Below, in pieces: positions 23,066 to 31,419 of a stretch of DNA of 32,936 bases. The notes beneath the pieces are model-generated. The model was not told the origin of the DNA, did no database searches, and worked only from the letters and a program-made list of their open reading frames with translations. Origin of the DNA: Acholeplasma sp. (GTDB taxonomy: Bacteria > Bacillota_I > Bacilli_A > Acholeplasmatales > Acholeplasmataceae); contig QZKD01000010.1 in the NCBI GenBank assembly GCA_003605085.1, positions 1 through 32,936 on the forward strand, in the 5' to 3' direction. The first letter of the stretch is position 1. Each line of letters begins with the position of its first letter. The translations under genes and the position numbers were made by a program.

Positions 23066-23959
23066 ATGAATGAATCTATCAAAGAAATAGCAAAGCTCCA
23101 GCAATATATCGAAGACCACATCCACGATGAAATTACTCTTTTGAAGCTAGCACGAGAGAGCAACTATTCACCTTGGTATGTGGACAAACTATTCAAAAAG
23201 CACGTAAATAAATCACCAATGCAATACATCAAAGAGCGAAGATTAACCTTAGCAGCACTTATGTTAAGAGATCATCCCATGAAAGTGATGGATGTAGCTT
23301 TAGAGTTCTTATTTGACTCACATGAAGGATTTACCCGTGCTTTTTCAAAACATTTTGGGATTAGTCCCTATCGATATAAGGTTGAGACTCCAGCCATTCG
23401 ATTGTTTTTACCATATATCGTCTCTGACTACAAATCATTTGAACAAAGGAGAACAGAATCAGTGGAAACACAAGCCATTCCCATTTTTACTCAAGTCATC
23501 GAAAGACCCGAACGAAAACTCATTCTAAAAAGAGGAGAAAAAGCGAAACATTATTTCGCTTATTGTGAAGAAGTAGGGTGTGATATTTGGGGAATTTTAA
23601 CCTCTATCAAAGAAGCTTTATATGAACCTGTAGGTTTATGGTTACCCAATAAGCTAAAGGCAGGAAAATCGACGTATGTTCAAGGGGTTGAAGTTCCTTT
23701 AACGTATGATAAATCAATTCCAGATGGATTCGAAATCATCACTTTAAAGCCACAGTTTTACATGATATTTCAAGGGCCTAAATATGATGATTGTGATTTC
23801 ATGGAAGCCATCGATAGATTCAATCAAGCAGTTTCAACGTTCGATCCCACAGTTTATGGATATGAATTTGATCTTGATGAAGCCCCAGTATTTCAGCTTG
23901 AACCACGAGGTGAACGAGGATATATCGAAGCTAAACCTATACGAAAGATAAATCTATAA
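23066..23959 (+). CDS. AraC-family regulator with GyrI-like effector domain
   Basis: This 297-residue transcription regulator has an N-terminal AraC-type double helix-turn-helix domain (about 5-108; LAREsNYSpwYvDKLFKKHVNKSP, then FGISPYRYK) and a C-terminal GyrI-like/Rob-type ligand-binding domain (about 130-295). The order, DNA-binding first, is that of Rob and related MDR or stress regulators that sense hydrophobic or cationic compounds. The start has GTGAGAAG just ahead. It has its own promoter and terminator, so it is not in the following uronate operon, although it is immediately upstream of it; a regulatory role there is possible but unsupported. Targets and ligand are unknown. Confidence 0.87.
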   Translation: MNESIKEIAKLQQYIEDHIHDEITLLKLARESNYSPWYVDKLFKKHVNKSPMQYIKERRLTLAALMLRDHPMKVMDVALEFLFDSHEGFTRAFSKHFGISPYRYKVETPAIRLFLPYIVSDYKSFEQRRTESVETQAIPIFTQVIERPERKLILKRGEKAKHYFAYCEEVGCDIWGILTSIKEALYEPVGLWLPNKLKAGKSTYVQGVEVPLTYDKSIPDGFEIITLKPQFYMIFQGPKYDDCDFMEAIDRFNQAVSTFDPTVYGYEFDLDEAPVFQLEPRGERGYIEAKPIRKINL

Positions 23960-23995
23960 CTGAATTACTTATTGATCTACAAAGATATTTTAAAG

Positions 23996-24030
23996 GGCAC
24001 TCTTCTCATCGTGAGTCGAGTGTCTTTTTA
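23996..24030 (+). terminator. Rho-independent terminator
   Basis: GGCACTC and CTCA pair with TGAG and GAGTGTC across a 2x2 internal loop, followed by TTTTTA. It separates the regulator from the uronate operon. Confidence 0.8.
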
Positions 24031-24172
24031 ATCTATAAGCACATGATAATTTGACAGGCAAGATATTTCACTAGCATAAAATATTTGCATATTCATAGAT
24101 AGAGGTAACGAAGTATGTCTAAGTATTTTCAATTGATACCAAAAAAATAACAAAAACTCAACATTTTTCCGA

Positions 24173-24178
24173 TATAAT
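24173..24178 (+). promoter_or_regulatory. Probable -10 box of the uronate operon
   Basis: A consensus TATAAT lies 33 bp ahead of the first start codon of the operon, with no convincing -35 at the expected distance. No clear catabolite-response element was seen in the 250-bp gap; absence of a good -35 may mean activator dependence, which is an inference. Confidence 0.5.
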
Positions 24179-24211
24179 AAGGATAAATACATCATATACG
24201 AGGAGATTCTT

Positions 24212-26374
24212 ATGAAAAAATGGGTATTGATTATTTTAGGTGTCCTGTTAGCCTTTTTAGGTAGCATCGGTATTCAGTTTGCAATTAACATGGGCATTGA
24301 TCCGATACCCTCTAGACCATCAGGTGAGTATAACTCAGGTGGTGCCGATCGATTGCTTTATTATTTCTATCAAGAGGAACTTGGTCAACCTGTGGATGGA
24401 ATCACACTTAGTGATGATTTCATCGATGCTGAATTAGAAGGAACCTTTGATTATATCAATGGTCGCTATGATGTGGCTGATTTCAGAGTGAATGCACTCA
24501 TAAGACTCTATCTCTCTTATAAAGACTTAATGGCAGAACATACACAAGATGCCATTCAAGATGTCTTACTGGGTTTTAAGTATTGGATGGATCAAGGTGG
24601 CGAAGATTCGATGTGCTTCTGGTCAGAAAACCATCAAATCTTATTTGCCTCAGAGGAATACTTAGTGGGACAAACATTCCCAGATCAAATCTTTTCTGTG
24701 GACGGAAAGACGGGTTTAGAACACATGGCGATGGCAAAAAATCGCATCGATGCATGGCTATATCAACGCTTTACCTATGGTTACACGGAATGGTACTCCA
24801 ACAATTATTATCCTGAAGACATCGGACCATTATCCAACTTGATTCAATTCGCTGAAGATGATGATTTAGTGCTTCGTGCCAAGATGGCCATGGATTTATT
24901 GTGGTATGATATGGCTTCACAAAGTTATCGATACGAAGGTGTTGATGACCTTGGATCACCACGTATTTATTACATTTTCAATTCTTCATCAGGTCGAAGC
25001 TATTCGGATAATCGAATGAGTGATGATACGGGCAATCGGATGAGAGATTACATTGATTATATCATTCAACCCAATGAAACCGAAGATTTAGTTGATGGAT
25101 GGGGATCATCAGCGAATGGATTTTTCAATGCATTTCGTCAAATGATGGATGCCAGAGATATAGAAGGAGATCCTTACTATCAAGTCCCTGAAGTTATTAA
25201 AGCTATATTTAATGACCCCGCAGAGGAAAAAGTCATTCGTGCATCACAATCATTAAATGTAGAAGAACTAAAGGATGAGGGATTACTGGGACAAGAAGAT
25301 CATCAAATCATGATGCAATGGGCAATGGAAGCATTTAGTAATCCTGAAGTCGTGAATAATACCATTAAGTATATGGATACAAACAATATGTTTACGAATG
25401 AATTTTTGAATGATTTTAAACTAGTTAATCTTTGGCCACTTCGTGCATTTAACCTTTTGGGCATGGTGAGTAGAACCCTTAAACCATCAACCAATGGAGT
25501 AGCTATCGAACGTGCAAATGTCTATACGTATAAAAACGATCACTTCCTGATGTCTACAGCGCAAGCGTATCAAATGAATGAATACGCGGATCAACATGCA
25601 GTGCATCAATTCAATCTTTCCAATGAGGTATCTGTGTTCTCTACACAACCCGCCAAAATTCAACGACGTTCTGGAACGCCGACGTACTGGGTAGGTAACG
25701 GAAGACAGCCGATGAGTGTTCAAGAAAAGAATGTAAACATCTCCATCTATCAACCCCCAACAGAAGTGGGCTTTATGGAACCCATGATAATAAAAGAAAC
25801 GACGCACGTCTTCTTCCCACAACAACTCTTTGATGAAGTCAATATGGATTATCTTGATCAAGGGATGATCTTTGGACGTGTCAACTCATCCTATATTGGG
25901 ATTCACGCACGCTATGCCTTAGTCTTCACGCCATTTGAAACATCCAATAAAGAAGGCGATCAAGACGATATGCTTAAACGAGGATCCGTAGGAACAATCC
26001 TTACCGATGATTATGATTTGGTACAAACAGGCGTCGGCGATCACTATTACGTGACTGAGATGTCATCTTCTGAGATTGAAACTTTTAATGGATTTGTTGA
26101 TCGTATGATGGCAAATACATTGGTCTATAACGAAGAGAATCATGAAGTGATTTATTCGACAACGATGTATTTAGAATCCAGTATCACTTCGTTAAAAGCC
26201 AATATGCAAGGATCCTTTTGGGTGGATGATGTATTACAAGATCTTGAATATCCTCGGTTCTATTCACCATATGTCGATGGTGCAATTGCAAGAAAACCCG
26301 AAACAATCACTTTTAGTTTTGAAGGACATCAACTCACCTTAAATTTTGAGCAAAAATCACGGGTTATGTCATGA
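24212..26374 (+). CDS. Exported or anchored member of an unrecognised polysaccharide-degradation family (paralogue 1)
   Basis: I do not recognise this 720-residue protein. It starts with a basic and hydrophobic signal or anchor (MKKW, helix about 4-27) without a lipobox, so it should act outside the cytoplasm. The region about 75-470 is helix-rich and the rest is richer in beta strands, a layout seen in (alpha/alpha)-toroid plus beta-sandwich polysaccharide lyases. The best-conserved stretches shared with the paralogue at 28514-30379 are FKYWMD, MCFWSENHQ (SENHQ 138-142), TEWYSNNYY (192-200), SSSGRSY, WAMEAF, GVAIERANVY and YWVGNG; Asn/His/Tyr/Arg clusters of this sort are candidate catalytic residues. 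AGGAG six bases ahead supports ATG 24212. It overlaps the next gene by 4 bp (ATGA), placing it first in the uronate operon. A lyase or hydrolase acting on the polymer outside the cell is inferred from context. Confidence 0.72.
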   Translation: MKKWVLIILGVLLAFLGSIGIQFAINMGIDPIPSRPSGEYNSGGADRLLYYFYQEELGQPVDGITLSDDFIDAELEGTFDYINGRYDVADFRVNALIRLYLSYKDLMAEHTQDAIQDVLLGFKYWMDQGGEDSMCFWSENHQILFASEEYLVGQTFPDQIFSVDGKTGLEHMAMAKNRIDAWLYQRFTYGYTEWYSNNYYPEDIGPLSNLIQFAEDDDLVLRAKMAMDLLWYDMASQSYRYEGVDDLGSPRIYYIFNSSSGRSYSDNRMSDDTGNRMRDYIDYIIQPNETEDLVDGWGSSANGFFNAFRQMMDARDIEGDPYYQVPEVIKAIFNDPAEEKVIRASQSLNVEELKDEGLLGQEDHQIMMQWAMEAFSNPEVVNNTIKYMDTNNMFTNEFLNDFKLVNLWPLRAFNLLGMVSRTLKPSTNGVAIERANVYTYKNDHFLMSTAQAYQMNEYADQHAVHQFNLSNEVSVFSTQPAKIQRRSGTPTYWVGNGRQPMSVQEKNVNISIYQPPTEVGFMEPMIIKETTHVFFPQQLFDEVNMDYLDQGMIFGRVNSSYIGIHARYALVFTPFETSNKEGDQDDMLKRGSVGTILTDDYDLVQTGVGDHYYVTEMSSSEIETFNGFVDRMMANTLVYNEENHEVIYSTTMYLESSITSLKANMQGSFWVDDVLQDLEYPRFYSPYVDGAIARKPETITFSFEGHQLTLNFEQKSRVMS

Positions 26375-27075
26375 GACAGATTGGACTTCAAACATATACG
26401 GTTCGAAAGTTGATGAAAGAAGACCTAGAATTGACATTCTCTGAACTCAAGTCGATGGGTATTCAGCAAATTGAAGTTTCACGAATGCCCATTAATGATG
26501 ACACTGCACAAAAAATAAGTGAGTATCAATTTGATGTGTGTTCTTTACAGATCACGATGAAAAAGTTGTTTAATGATGCAGAAGAAATCATTCGTTTTGC
26601 ACGAACGGTCAATGCAAATCATGTCGTCGTCTCAGTGTTGCCGTGGTGGGGGCATATCCCTGTGATAGGCATCAAGCGATTTGTTAAGAAGATGCATGAA
26701 TTACAGCGTATCTATGAAAAAGAAGGGATCATCCTTTCGTTTCATCACCATGCTTACGAGATCAAAAACGATATCTTACCTGTACTCGATAAATGGTTAG
26801 ACAAAAAAATAGGCTTTATTATCGATACCTACTGGATTACTTTCTCGAAAAAGGATCCGTTAGAGGTGTATCAAGACTTCAAACATCGTGTTAAAGGCAT
26901 TCATTTAAGAGACTATGTGGATGGTCATGATATCACACCGGGTAAAGGCAACATTGATTTTAAACGTATTTTTGGCCAAGTGCCAGATACGGTCTATACT
27001 GTAATTGAAGAAAATGCGAAAGATCCATTGATTGCAATTAAAGAAGCAAAACACTATTTGGAGGGACTTCTATGA
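26371..27075 (+). CDS. Sugar phosphate isomerase/epimerase (xylose isomerase-like TIM barrel)
   Basis: This 234-residue cytosolic protein has the xylose isomerase/AP endonuclease 2 TIM-barrel fold. Typical pieces are QIEVSRM (33-39), LSFHHHAYE (122-130), FIIDTYWITFSKKDPLE (149-165), KGIHLRDYVDG (175-185), PGKGNIDF (190-197) and YTVIEEN (209-215); Asp152, His178 and a glutamate of the IEE motif (Glu213 or 214) are likely metal ligands. It is somewhat shorter than most relatives (about 260-290 residues). It overlaps the previous gene and the following transporter gene by 4 bp each (ATGA), so it is translationally coupled to both. The sugar is not predictable from the motifs; context suggests a breakdown product of a uronic-acid polysaccharide. 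Confidence 0.85.
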   Translation: MRQIGLQTYTVRKLMKEDLELTFSELKSMGIQQIEVSRMPINDDTAQKISEYQFDVCSLQITMKKLFNDAEEIIRFARTVNANHVVVSVLPWWGHIPVIGIKRFVKKMHELQRIYEKEGIILSFHHHAYEIKNDILPVLDKWLDKKIGFIIDTYWITFSKKDPLEVYQDFKHRVKGIHLRDYVDGHDITPGKGNIDFKRIFGQVPDTVYTVIEENAKDPLIAIKEAKHYLEGLL

Positions 27076-28502
27076 CACAAAAACCGTTTAGCAACAAAGA
27101 AAAAATGTTATTCGCTTGGGGTGACGTCTTTGGTGGTGGTTCACAAGCCATGATTGGCGTACTCTATTTAATTTTTCTAACAGACATTATAGGTATTAAT
27201 CCTGCACTGGCAGCAACAGCAATCATGATTTCCAAGGTGTGGGATGCCATCAGTGATCCATTGATGGGGGTCATCAGCGATAATACCCGCACTAAATTTG
27301 GTCGAAGAAGACCTTACATTTTCGCGGGTGGGTTGATGGTACTTATTGCCTATCTGCTTATGTGGTTTCCTCTAGGTAGTGGTTTAACAGAAGGTGTTAA
27401 AGTCTTCTATGCGATTGCGACATATCTATTTTATAGTACAGTGGCAACGATTGTCATGGTACCTTATAGTTCACTTTCGGCGGAAATCACCACGGATACT
27501 AAACAGCGTAATAGCGTTAACCTAATTCGTTTGATCATCTCTACGGTCGCGAGCGCAGTATGTACCCTTGTTCCTTCGATGCTATTAGAACAATTCAAAG
27601 CAGGAGCATTTGGCATTAATGTCTTTTATGTTGTTGTGGGTATTGGTTTTGGTATCTTCTTCGCCCTTCCCCTTGTTCTTATTGGTTTTTTTACAAGGGA
27701 AAGAGCCAACCTTCCTGAAGAAAAATCTGTTTTCTCGATGAAAACATTTGTTAAGCCCTTACGGATTCGTGCGTTTCGTGGTTTGGTATATATGTATTTA
27801 TGCCAAAGCATCTCGATGGATATCTTGTCTGCGGGAATCATATTCTTCACCACATATGTATTAATCTCGGGATCATCTACCGTCTTTTTAGGAATCTTTA
27901 TCGGGGTTCAACTCTTGATGTTTCCCTTAATCAATTCACTTGTCAATAAAATCGATAAGAAGAGAGTTTATTATTACGGATTACCTTTAGCGGTAGTGGC
28001 ATTTCTCTTTGTAGGGTTGTATCCTGAAGAATGGCCGATCATAGGTGCATATGCATTAACTGGACTCACTGCACTTGGTTTTGCGGGAGCTCAATTGATG
28101 AGTTGGATTATTTTCCCAGATACTGTGGATGCGGGTGAACTTGTGTTAAATGAACGTCCCACTGGATCGTTTTCTGGAATCATGACCTTCATCAGAAAGA
28201 CAGCATCTGCAATCGCTATTCAGATTTTTGGTATTATGCTCGCTGTATCAGGATATATTCAACCCACTGAGTTGATTCCCTCACCTACACAACCCGAAGC
28301 TGCTGTTTGGGGAATTCGTCTAGCGATGTCACTCTCTTTCGTCATCTTGATGACGGTAGGATATTTCCTTGCAAGACGTTTTGTGTTGACCAAAGCACTG
28401 ACACTAGAAATTTCATCATTCCTTGATAAACGTGAAAAACGAGTCGAACTATCAGATGATGAAAACAAGCGATTGATTGAGATAAAACAAATCGTCGGTT
28501 AA
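27072..28502 (+). CDS. GPH-family sugar:cation symporter
   Basis: This 476-residue, about 12-helix transporter belongs to the glycoside-pentoside-hexuronide:cation symporter group of the major facilitator superfamily (MelB/XynB/UidB-like). Supporting features are the N-terminal FAWGDVFGGGSQA, the KVWDAISDPLMGVISDNTRTKFGRRRPYI block near 55-85 that is the family hallmark, and the cytoplasmic KIDKKRVYYYGL. It would import oligosaccharides or uronides with a proton or sodium ion. It begins within the stop codon of the isomerase gene and is followed 12 bp later by the cytosolic paralogue, which carries its own AAGGAGAAGG. It supplies the uptake step of the operon. Confidence 0.9.
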   Translation: MTQKPFSNKEKMLFAWGDVFGGGSQAMIGVLYLIFLTDIIGINPALAATAIMISKVWDAISDPLMGVISDNTRTKFGRRRPYIFAGGLMVLIAYLLMWFPLGSGLTEGVKVFYAIATYLFYSTVATIVMVPYSSLSAEITTDTKQRNSVNLIRLIISTVASAVCTLVPSMLLEQFKAGAFGINVFYVVVGIGFGIFFALPLVLIGFFTRERANLPEEKSVFSMKTFVKPLRIRAFRGLVYMYLCQSISMDILSAGIIFFTTYVLISGSSTVFLGIFIGVQLLMFPLINSLVNKIDKKRVYYYGLPLAVVAFLFVGLYPEEWPIIGAYALTGLTALGFAGAQLMSWIIFPDTVDAGELVLNERPTGSFSGIMTFIRKTASAIAIQIFGIMLAVSGYIQPTELIPSPTQPEAAVWGIRLAMSLSFVILMTVGYFLARRFVLTKALTLEISSFLDKREKRVELSDDENKRLIEIKQIVG

Positions 28503-28513
28503 AGGAGAAGGAC

Positions 28514-30379
28514 ATGGCTACAGAAGATGTTGGTATGGCCATCAAAATGAATACGAAGTGTTTTCCTGAGATCGTGGATTTAGATCAAGAGAAGACAATC
28601 GATGAAACCAATCTTTTATCATTGGTAGATTTTGTGAATGCACGTTATGACTGTGCAGATTTCCGCATGCTTGTCTTGATAAAAACTTATAAGGACTACA
28701 AGAAACTTTTAACAGATACAACGATCCAAAAGATTAAAGAAGCCATCCTCAATTTTAAATATTGGATGGACGAACCTGGCGATGATGGGATGTGTTTTTG
28801 GTCGGAGAATCATCAACTCATCTTTCATACATGTGAATATTTAGCAGGATTAATATTTCCAGAAGCTGTTTTTACTAATGATGGGAAAACAGGAAAAGAA
28901 CATGTAGAAAAAGCAAAGATAAAAATCGAGCACTGGTTGAATGATCGGTTTATGTATGGCATGACTGAATGGCATTCCAACACCTATTATGAAGAAGACA
29001 TCGCACCACTAACTCTTTTAATCGAACAAGCAAAAGATCAAAAGATAGTCGTTCGTGCAAAAATGATGTTGGATTTACTTCTTTTAGATATGGCACTCTA
29101 TTCATTTGAAGGTTATTTTGTCACCTCATCTGGACGTGCTTATGAGAAACAAAAGAAGCGCGGAGCGGATGCCGATGTCAATGATATACTAAAAAAAGCT
29201 TTTGGTATTTTAAACCATGAGTATGATTACACGAGATTATCAACACTCTTTCTTCTAACAAAGAATTATCAAGTCCCTGACGTGATTCATTTGATTGCAC
29301 AACAACGTGAAAAGGGCATTATCAAGGCATCTAACGGTTTGAATCTCTCTGAAGTCAAACATGAAATCAGAGAGAAAACCAATGATCGACAAGGCATGTA
29401 TTTTTGGGCGATGGAAGCTTTTACGAATCCTGAGTCTATCATGATGACGATGAAAATCTACAATGATTGGCATTTAGAAGAAAACAATTTTTTACGCGAC
29501 CTTAAAATGATTAACGCACCGGTTTTAAGAAAGTTAAAACTTCTCCCACTATTGGTAAAAATCCTTAATCCAGCCACTCGAGGTGTTGCTATTGAACGTG
29601 CGAACACCTATGTTTATCATACAAAACATTATATGCTAACAACAGCACAAGCCTATCATCCAAAGGATTTTGGTGATCAACAACATCTATGGCAAGCTTC
29701 ACTTCCCGGAGATATTCATCTCTTTTCAACCCATCCAGGATCACCGATGTTCGATGATCCAGCAAGAAATTTCTCGCCATCTTATTGGGTCGGTAATGGT
29801 ATTAATCCTTTGGTGGTGCAACACGAGAATCGAGTATTTATTCTCTATAACCTCACCCCTCGTAAAGGATTTTTAGAAAGAAAAAGACAAACATTTATCC
29901 ATATCAATCTACCTTTTGATGTGTTTGATGAAGTGATTGAAATGGAGAAGACAATCTTCCTAATGAAGAAAAAGACATACTGTGCACTTCAATTCTCCAA
30001 AGTCTATGAGAAGAAAAATGATGAAGTCATGGTGCACGGTAAGCACATCCAAATGGTCGTGACCATGGGATCATCTGAACAAGATGGATCATTTAAAGAG
30101 TTTATAGCCAAGAGAGAAACTGAAGAACTTTTAATGACACGCTTTGGTATCTATTTAGAAGATATAGAGCATTCATATCGTATAGGTTGGAGTATACCAC
30201 TCATGATTGACAAGACATACGTGCCTTTAGAATATCCAAGGTTAGAATCCAACTTTGCCCAGATTGAACGAAAACCAAAATCCATTGACATACAGTTTAG
30301 CGGTCATGGACTTACATTGGATCATGATGCATGCACAAGGGAGGTTTGGACGAATGAACGTTATCGAAAAGATCAATAA
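28514..30379 (+). CDS. Cytosolic member of the unrecognised polysaccharide-degradation family (paralogue 2)
   Basis: This 621-residue protein is homologous along most of its length to the product of 24212-26374 but has no signal or membrane helix, so it should act in the cytosol. It keeps the same marker motifs: FKYWMD, MCFWSENHQ (SENHQ 97-101), TEWHSNTYY (151-159), SSGRAY, YQVPDVI, WAMEAF, GVAIERANTY, YWVGNG and the C-terminal LEYPR plus GHGLTLDH. Compared with paralogue 1 it lacks the first ~45 residues and one central insert (about 240-290 of paralogue 1 is much shorter here). AAGGAGAAGG just ahead of ATG 28514 supports the start. The next gene overlaps its 3' end by 26 bp. Its role is inferred as cleavage of imported oligosaccharides. 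No EC number can be assigned from the sequence. Confidence 0.72.
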   Translation: MATEDVGMAIKMNTKCFPEIVDLDQEKTIDETNLLSLVDFVNARYDCADFRMLVLIKTYKDYKKLLTDTTIQKIKEAILNFKYWMDEPGDDGMCFWSENHQLIFHTCEYLAGLIFPEAVFTNDGKTGKEHVEKAKIKIEHWLNDRFMYGMTEWHSNTYYEEDIAPLTLLIEQAKDQKIVVRAKMMLDLLLLDMALYSFEGYFVTSSGRAYEKQKKRGADADVNDILKKAFGILNHEYDYTRLSTLFLLTKNYQVPDVIHLIAQQREKGIIKASNGLNLSEVKHEIREKTNDRQGMYFWAMEAFTNPESIMMTMKIYNDWHLEENNFLRDLKMINAPVLRKLKLLPLLVKILNPATRGVAIERANTYVYHTKHYMLTTAQAYHPKDFGDQQHLWQASLPGDIHLFSTHPGSPMFDDPARNFSPSYWVGNGINPLVVQHENRVFILYNLTPRKGFLERKRQTFIHINLPFDVFDEVIEMEKTIFLMKKKTYCALQFSKVYEKKNDEVMVHGKHIQMVVTMGSSEQDGSFKEFIAKRETEELLMTRFGIYLEDIEHSYRIGWSIPLMIDKTYVPLEYPRLESNFAQIERKPKSIDIQFSGHGLTLDHDACTREVWTNERYRKDQ

Positions 30380-31403
30380 ATTAGCACGTGATATCGTAGA
30401 AACTTGGGATCCTAAGATGAAGTGGATGTGGGGTGAAGCTCTTTTGGGGTATGCGCTCTCCCTTTTGGATGAACATCAAAAGACCGATCAGTTTACACCA
30501 TTCTTGAAAGCATACTGTGACTACTATGTCGCAAATTCCCCTCGTGTTGACCAAAGTGATACCTCTGCTCCTGGACTTATTACGTATTACATGTGGAAGA
30601 AAACGAAGAATGAAGACTATAAGACATTGACTGATCGCGTGATTCACTACATCATGAAAGAACCACGACTTATCGAAGACTCCGTTAATCATCTGGGAAA
30701 TTCACTCGAAGGCAAGTTTTACCCTAAATCGATTTGGGTCGACAGTCTCATGATGTTTTCTGTTTTTCCAGCAAGATACGCGAAAGAACAAAATGATCAA
30801 GAGATGATGAAGGTTGCTGCTAGACAACCCCGCATCATGGCTAAATATATGCAAGACCCTAAAGATCACCTTTGGTATCACAGCTATTGGACCACGTGGA
30901 AAACACACTATCCAAAGAGAAAGATCTACTGGGGACGGGGCAATGGATGGGTCATTGCTGCTCTACCCATGATCTTAGAATCCATTGGTGATCATGAAGA
31001 AAAGGATCAAATCATCACCATCTTCCAAAAAACTGCGCAAGCATTATTACCTTATCAACGCTCAGATGGTGCTTTTGAAACAGTAATTAACAAAGTGGGT
31101 AAGACTTATCGTGAATTATCCTTTACTGCACTTGTCGCTTCAGGGTTTCTCCAAGGTTTCCGTTTAGGACTTCTCGATGAATCCTTTAAAGTCGCAGGAG
31201 AAAAAGCATTATTTGCCGTCATCAATGCTCTATACGAAGAAAATGGAAGACTCTTTATGCCTGAGATCAGTGGACCGACCATACCGATGCCACTATTTCC
31301 GTACTTGGGCTATAAGCTGATTCCCAAAAATAAAAATTGGTCCTATGGACTCGCAGCATTAATCTTTGCTGGTATTCAATACGATTTGCTAAATCAACAA
31401 TAA
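30354..31403 (+). CDS. GH105 unsaturated uronyl hydrolase (YteR/YesR-like)
   Basis: This 349-residue cytosolic enzyme belongs to glycoside hydrolase family 105/88, which releases delta-4,5-unsaturated uronic acids from the ends of lyase-made oligosaccharides by hydration of the double bond. The (alpha/alpha)6-barrel motifs are visible: a VDQSDTSAPG loop near 65-74, SIWVDSLMMF with the likely catalytic Asp130 (Asp143 in YteR), the hallmark WGRGNGW (193-199) and QRSDGAFETVI. The frame also opens at 30255, but GGGAGG at 30338-30343 and the family length fit ATG 30354, which overlaps the preceding gene by 26 bp. Its presence strongly implies that a polysaccharide lyase produced its substrate, which bears on the two unknown paralogues. 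Subfamily specificity (galacturonyl or glucuronyl) is not decidable here. Confidence 0.9.
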   Translation: MNVIEKINKLARDIVETWDPKMKWMWGEALLGYALSLLDEHQKTDQFTPFLKAYCDYYVANSPRVDQSDTSAPGLITYYMWKKTKNEDYKTLTDRVIHYIMKEPRLIEDSVNHLGNSLEGKFYPKSIWVDSLMMFSVFPARYAKEQNDQEMMKVAARQPRIMAKYMQDPKDHLWYHSYWTTWKTHYPKRKIYWGRGNGWVIAALPMILESIGDHEEKDQIITIFQKTAQALLPYQRSDGAFETVINKVGKTYRELSFTALVASGFLQGFRLGLLDESFKVAGEKALFAVINALYEENGRLFMPEISGPTIPMPLFPYLGYKLIPKNKNWSYGLAALIFAGIQYDLLNQQ

Positions 31404-31419
31404 AAGGTAGGATACAACA

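Noticed and set aside
24051-24082. A second promoter with TTGACA at 24051-24056 ahead of the uronate operon
   Set aside because: No acceptable -10 lies 16-18 bp downstream; the best candidate, TAAAAT, is 20 bp away.
23960-24211. Catabolite-response element ahead of the uronate operon
   Set aside because: No sequence close to the CcpA consensus was found in the gap.
25487-25861. 124-residue minus-strand open frame inside the exported enzyme gene
   Set aside because: It is an antisense shadow of a well-conserved coding frame and has no ribosome binding site.
30255-30353. Upstream extension of the GH105 gene
   Set aside because: It would overlap the preceding gene by 125 bp, lacks a ribosome binding site, and adds residues not found in the family; GGGAGG marks ATG 30354.
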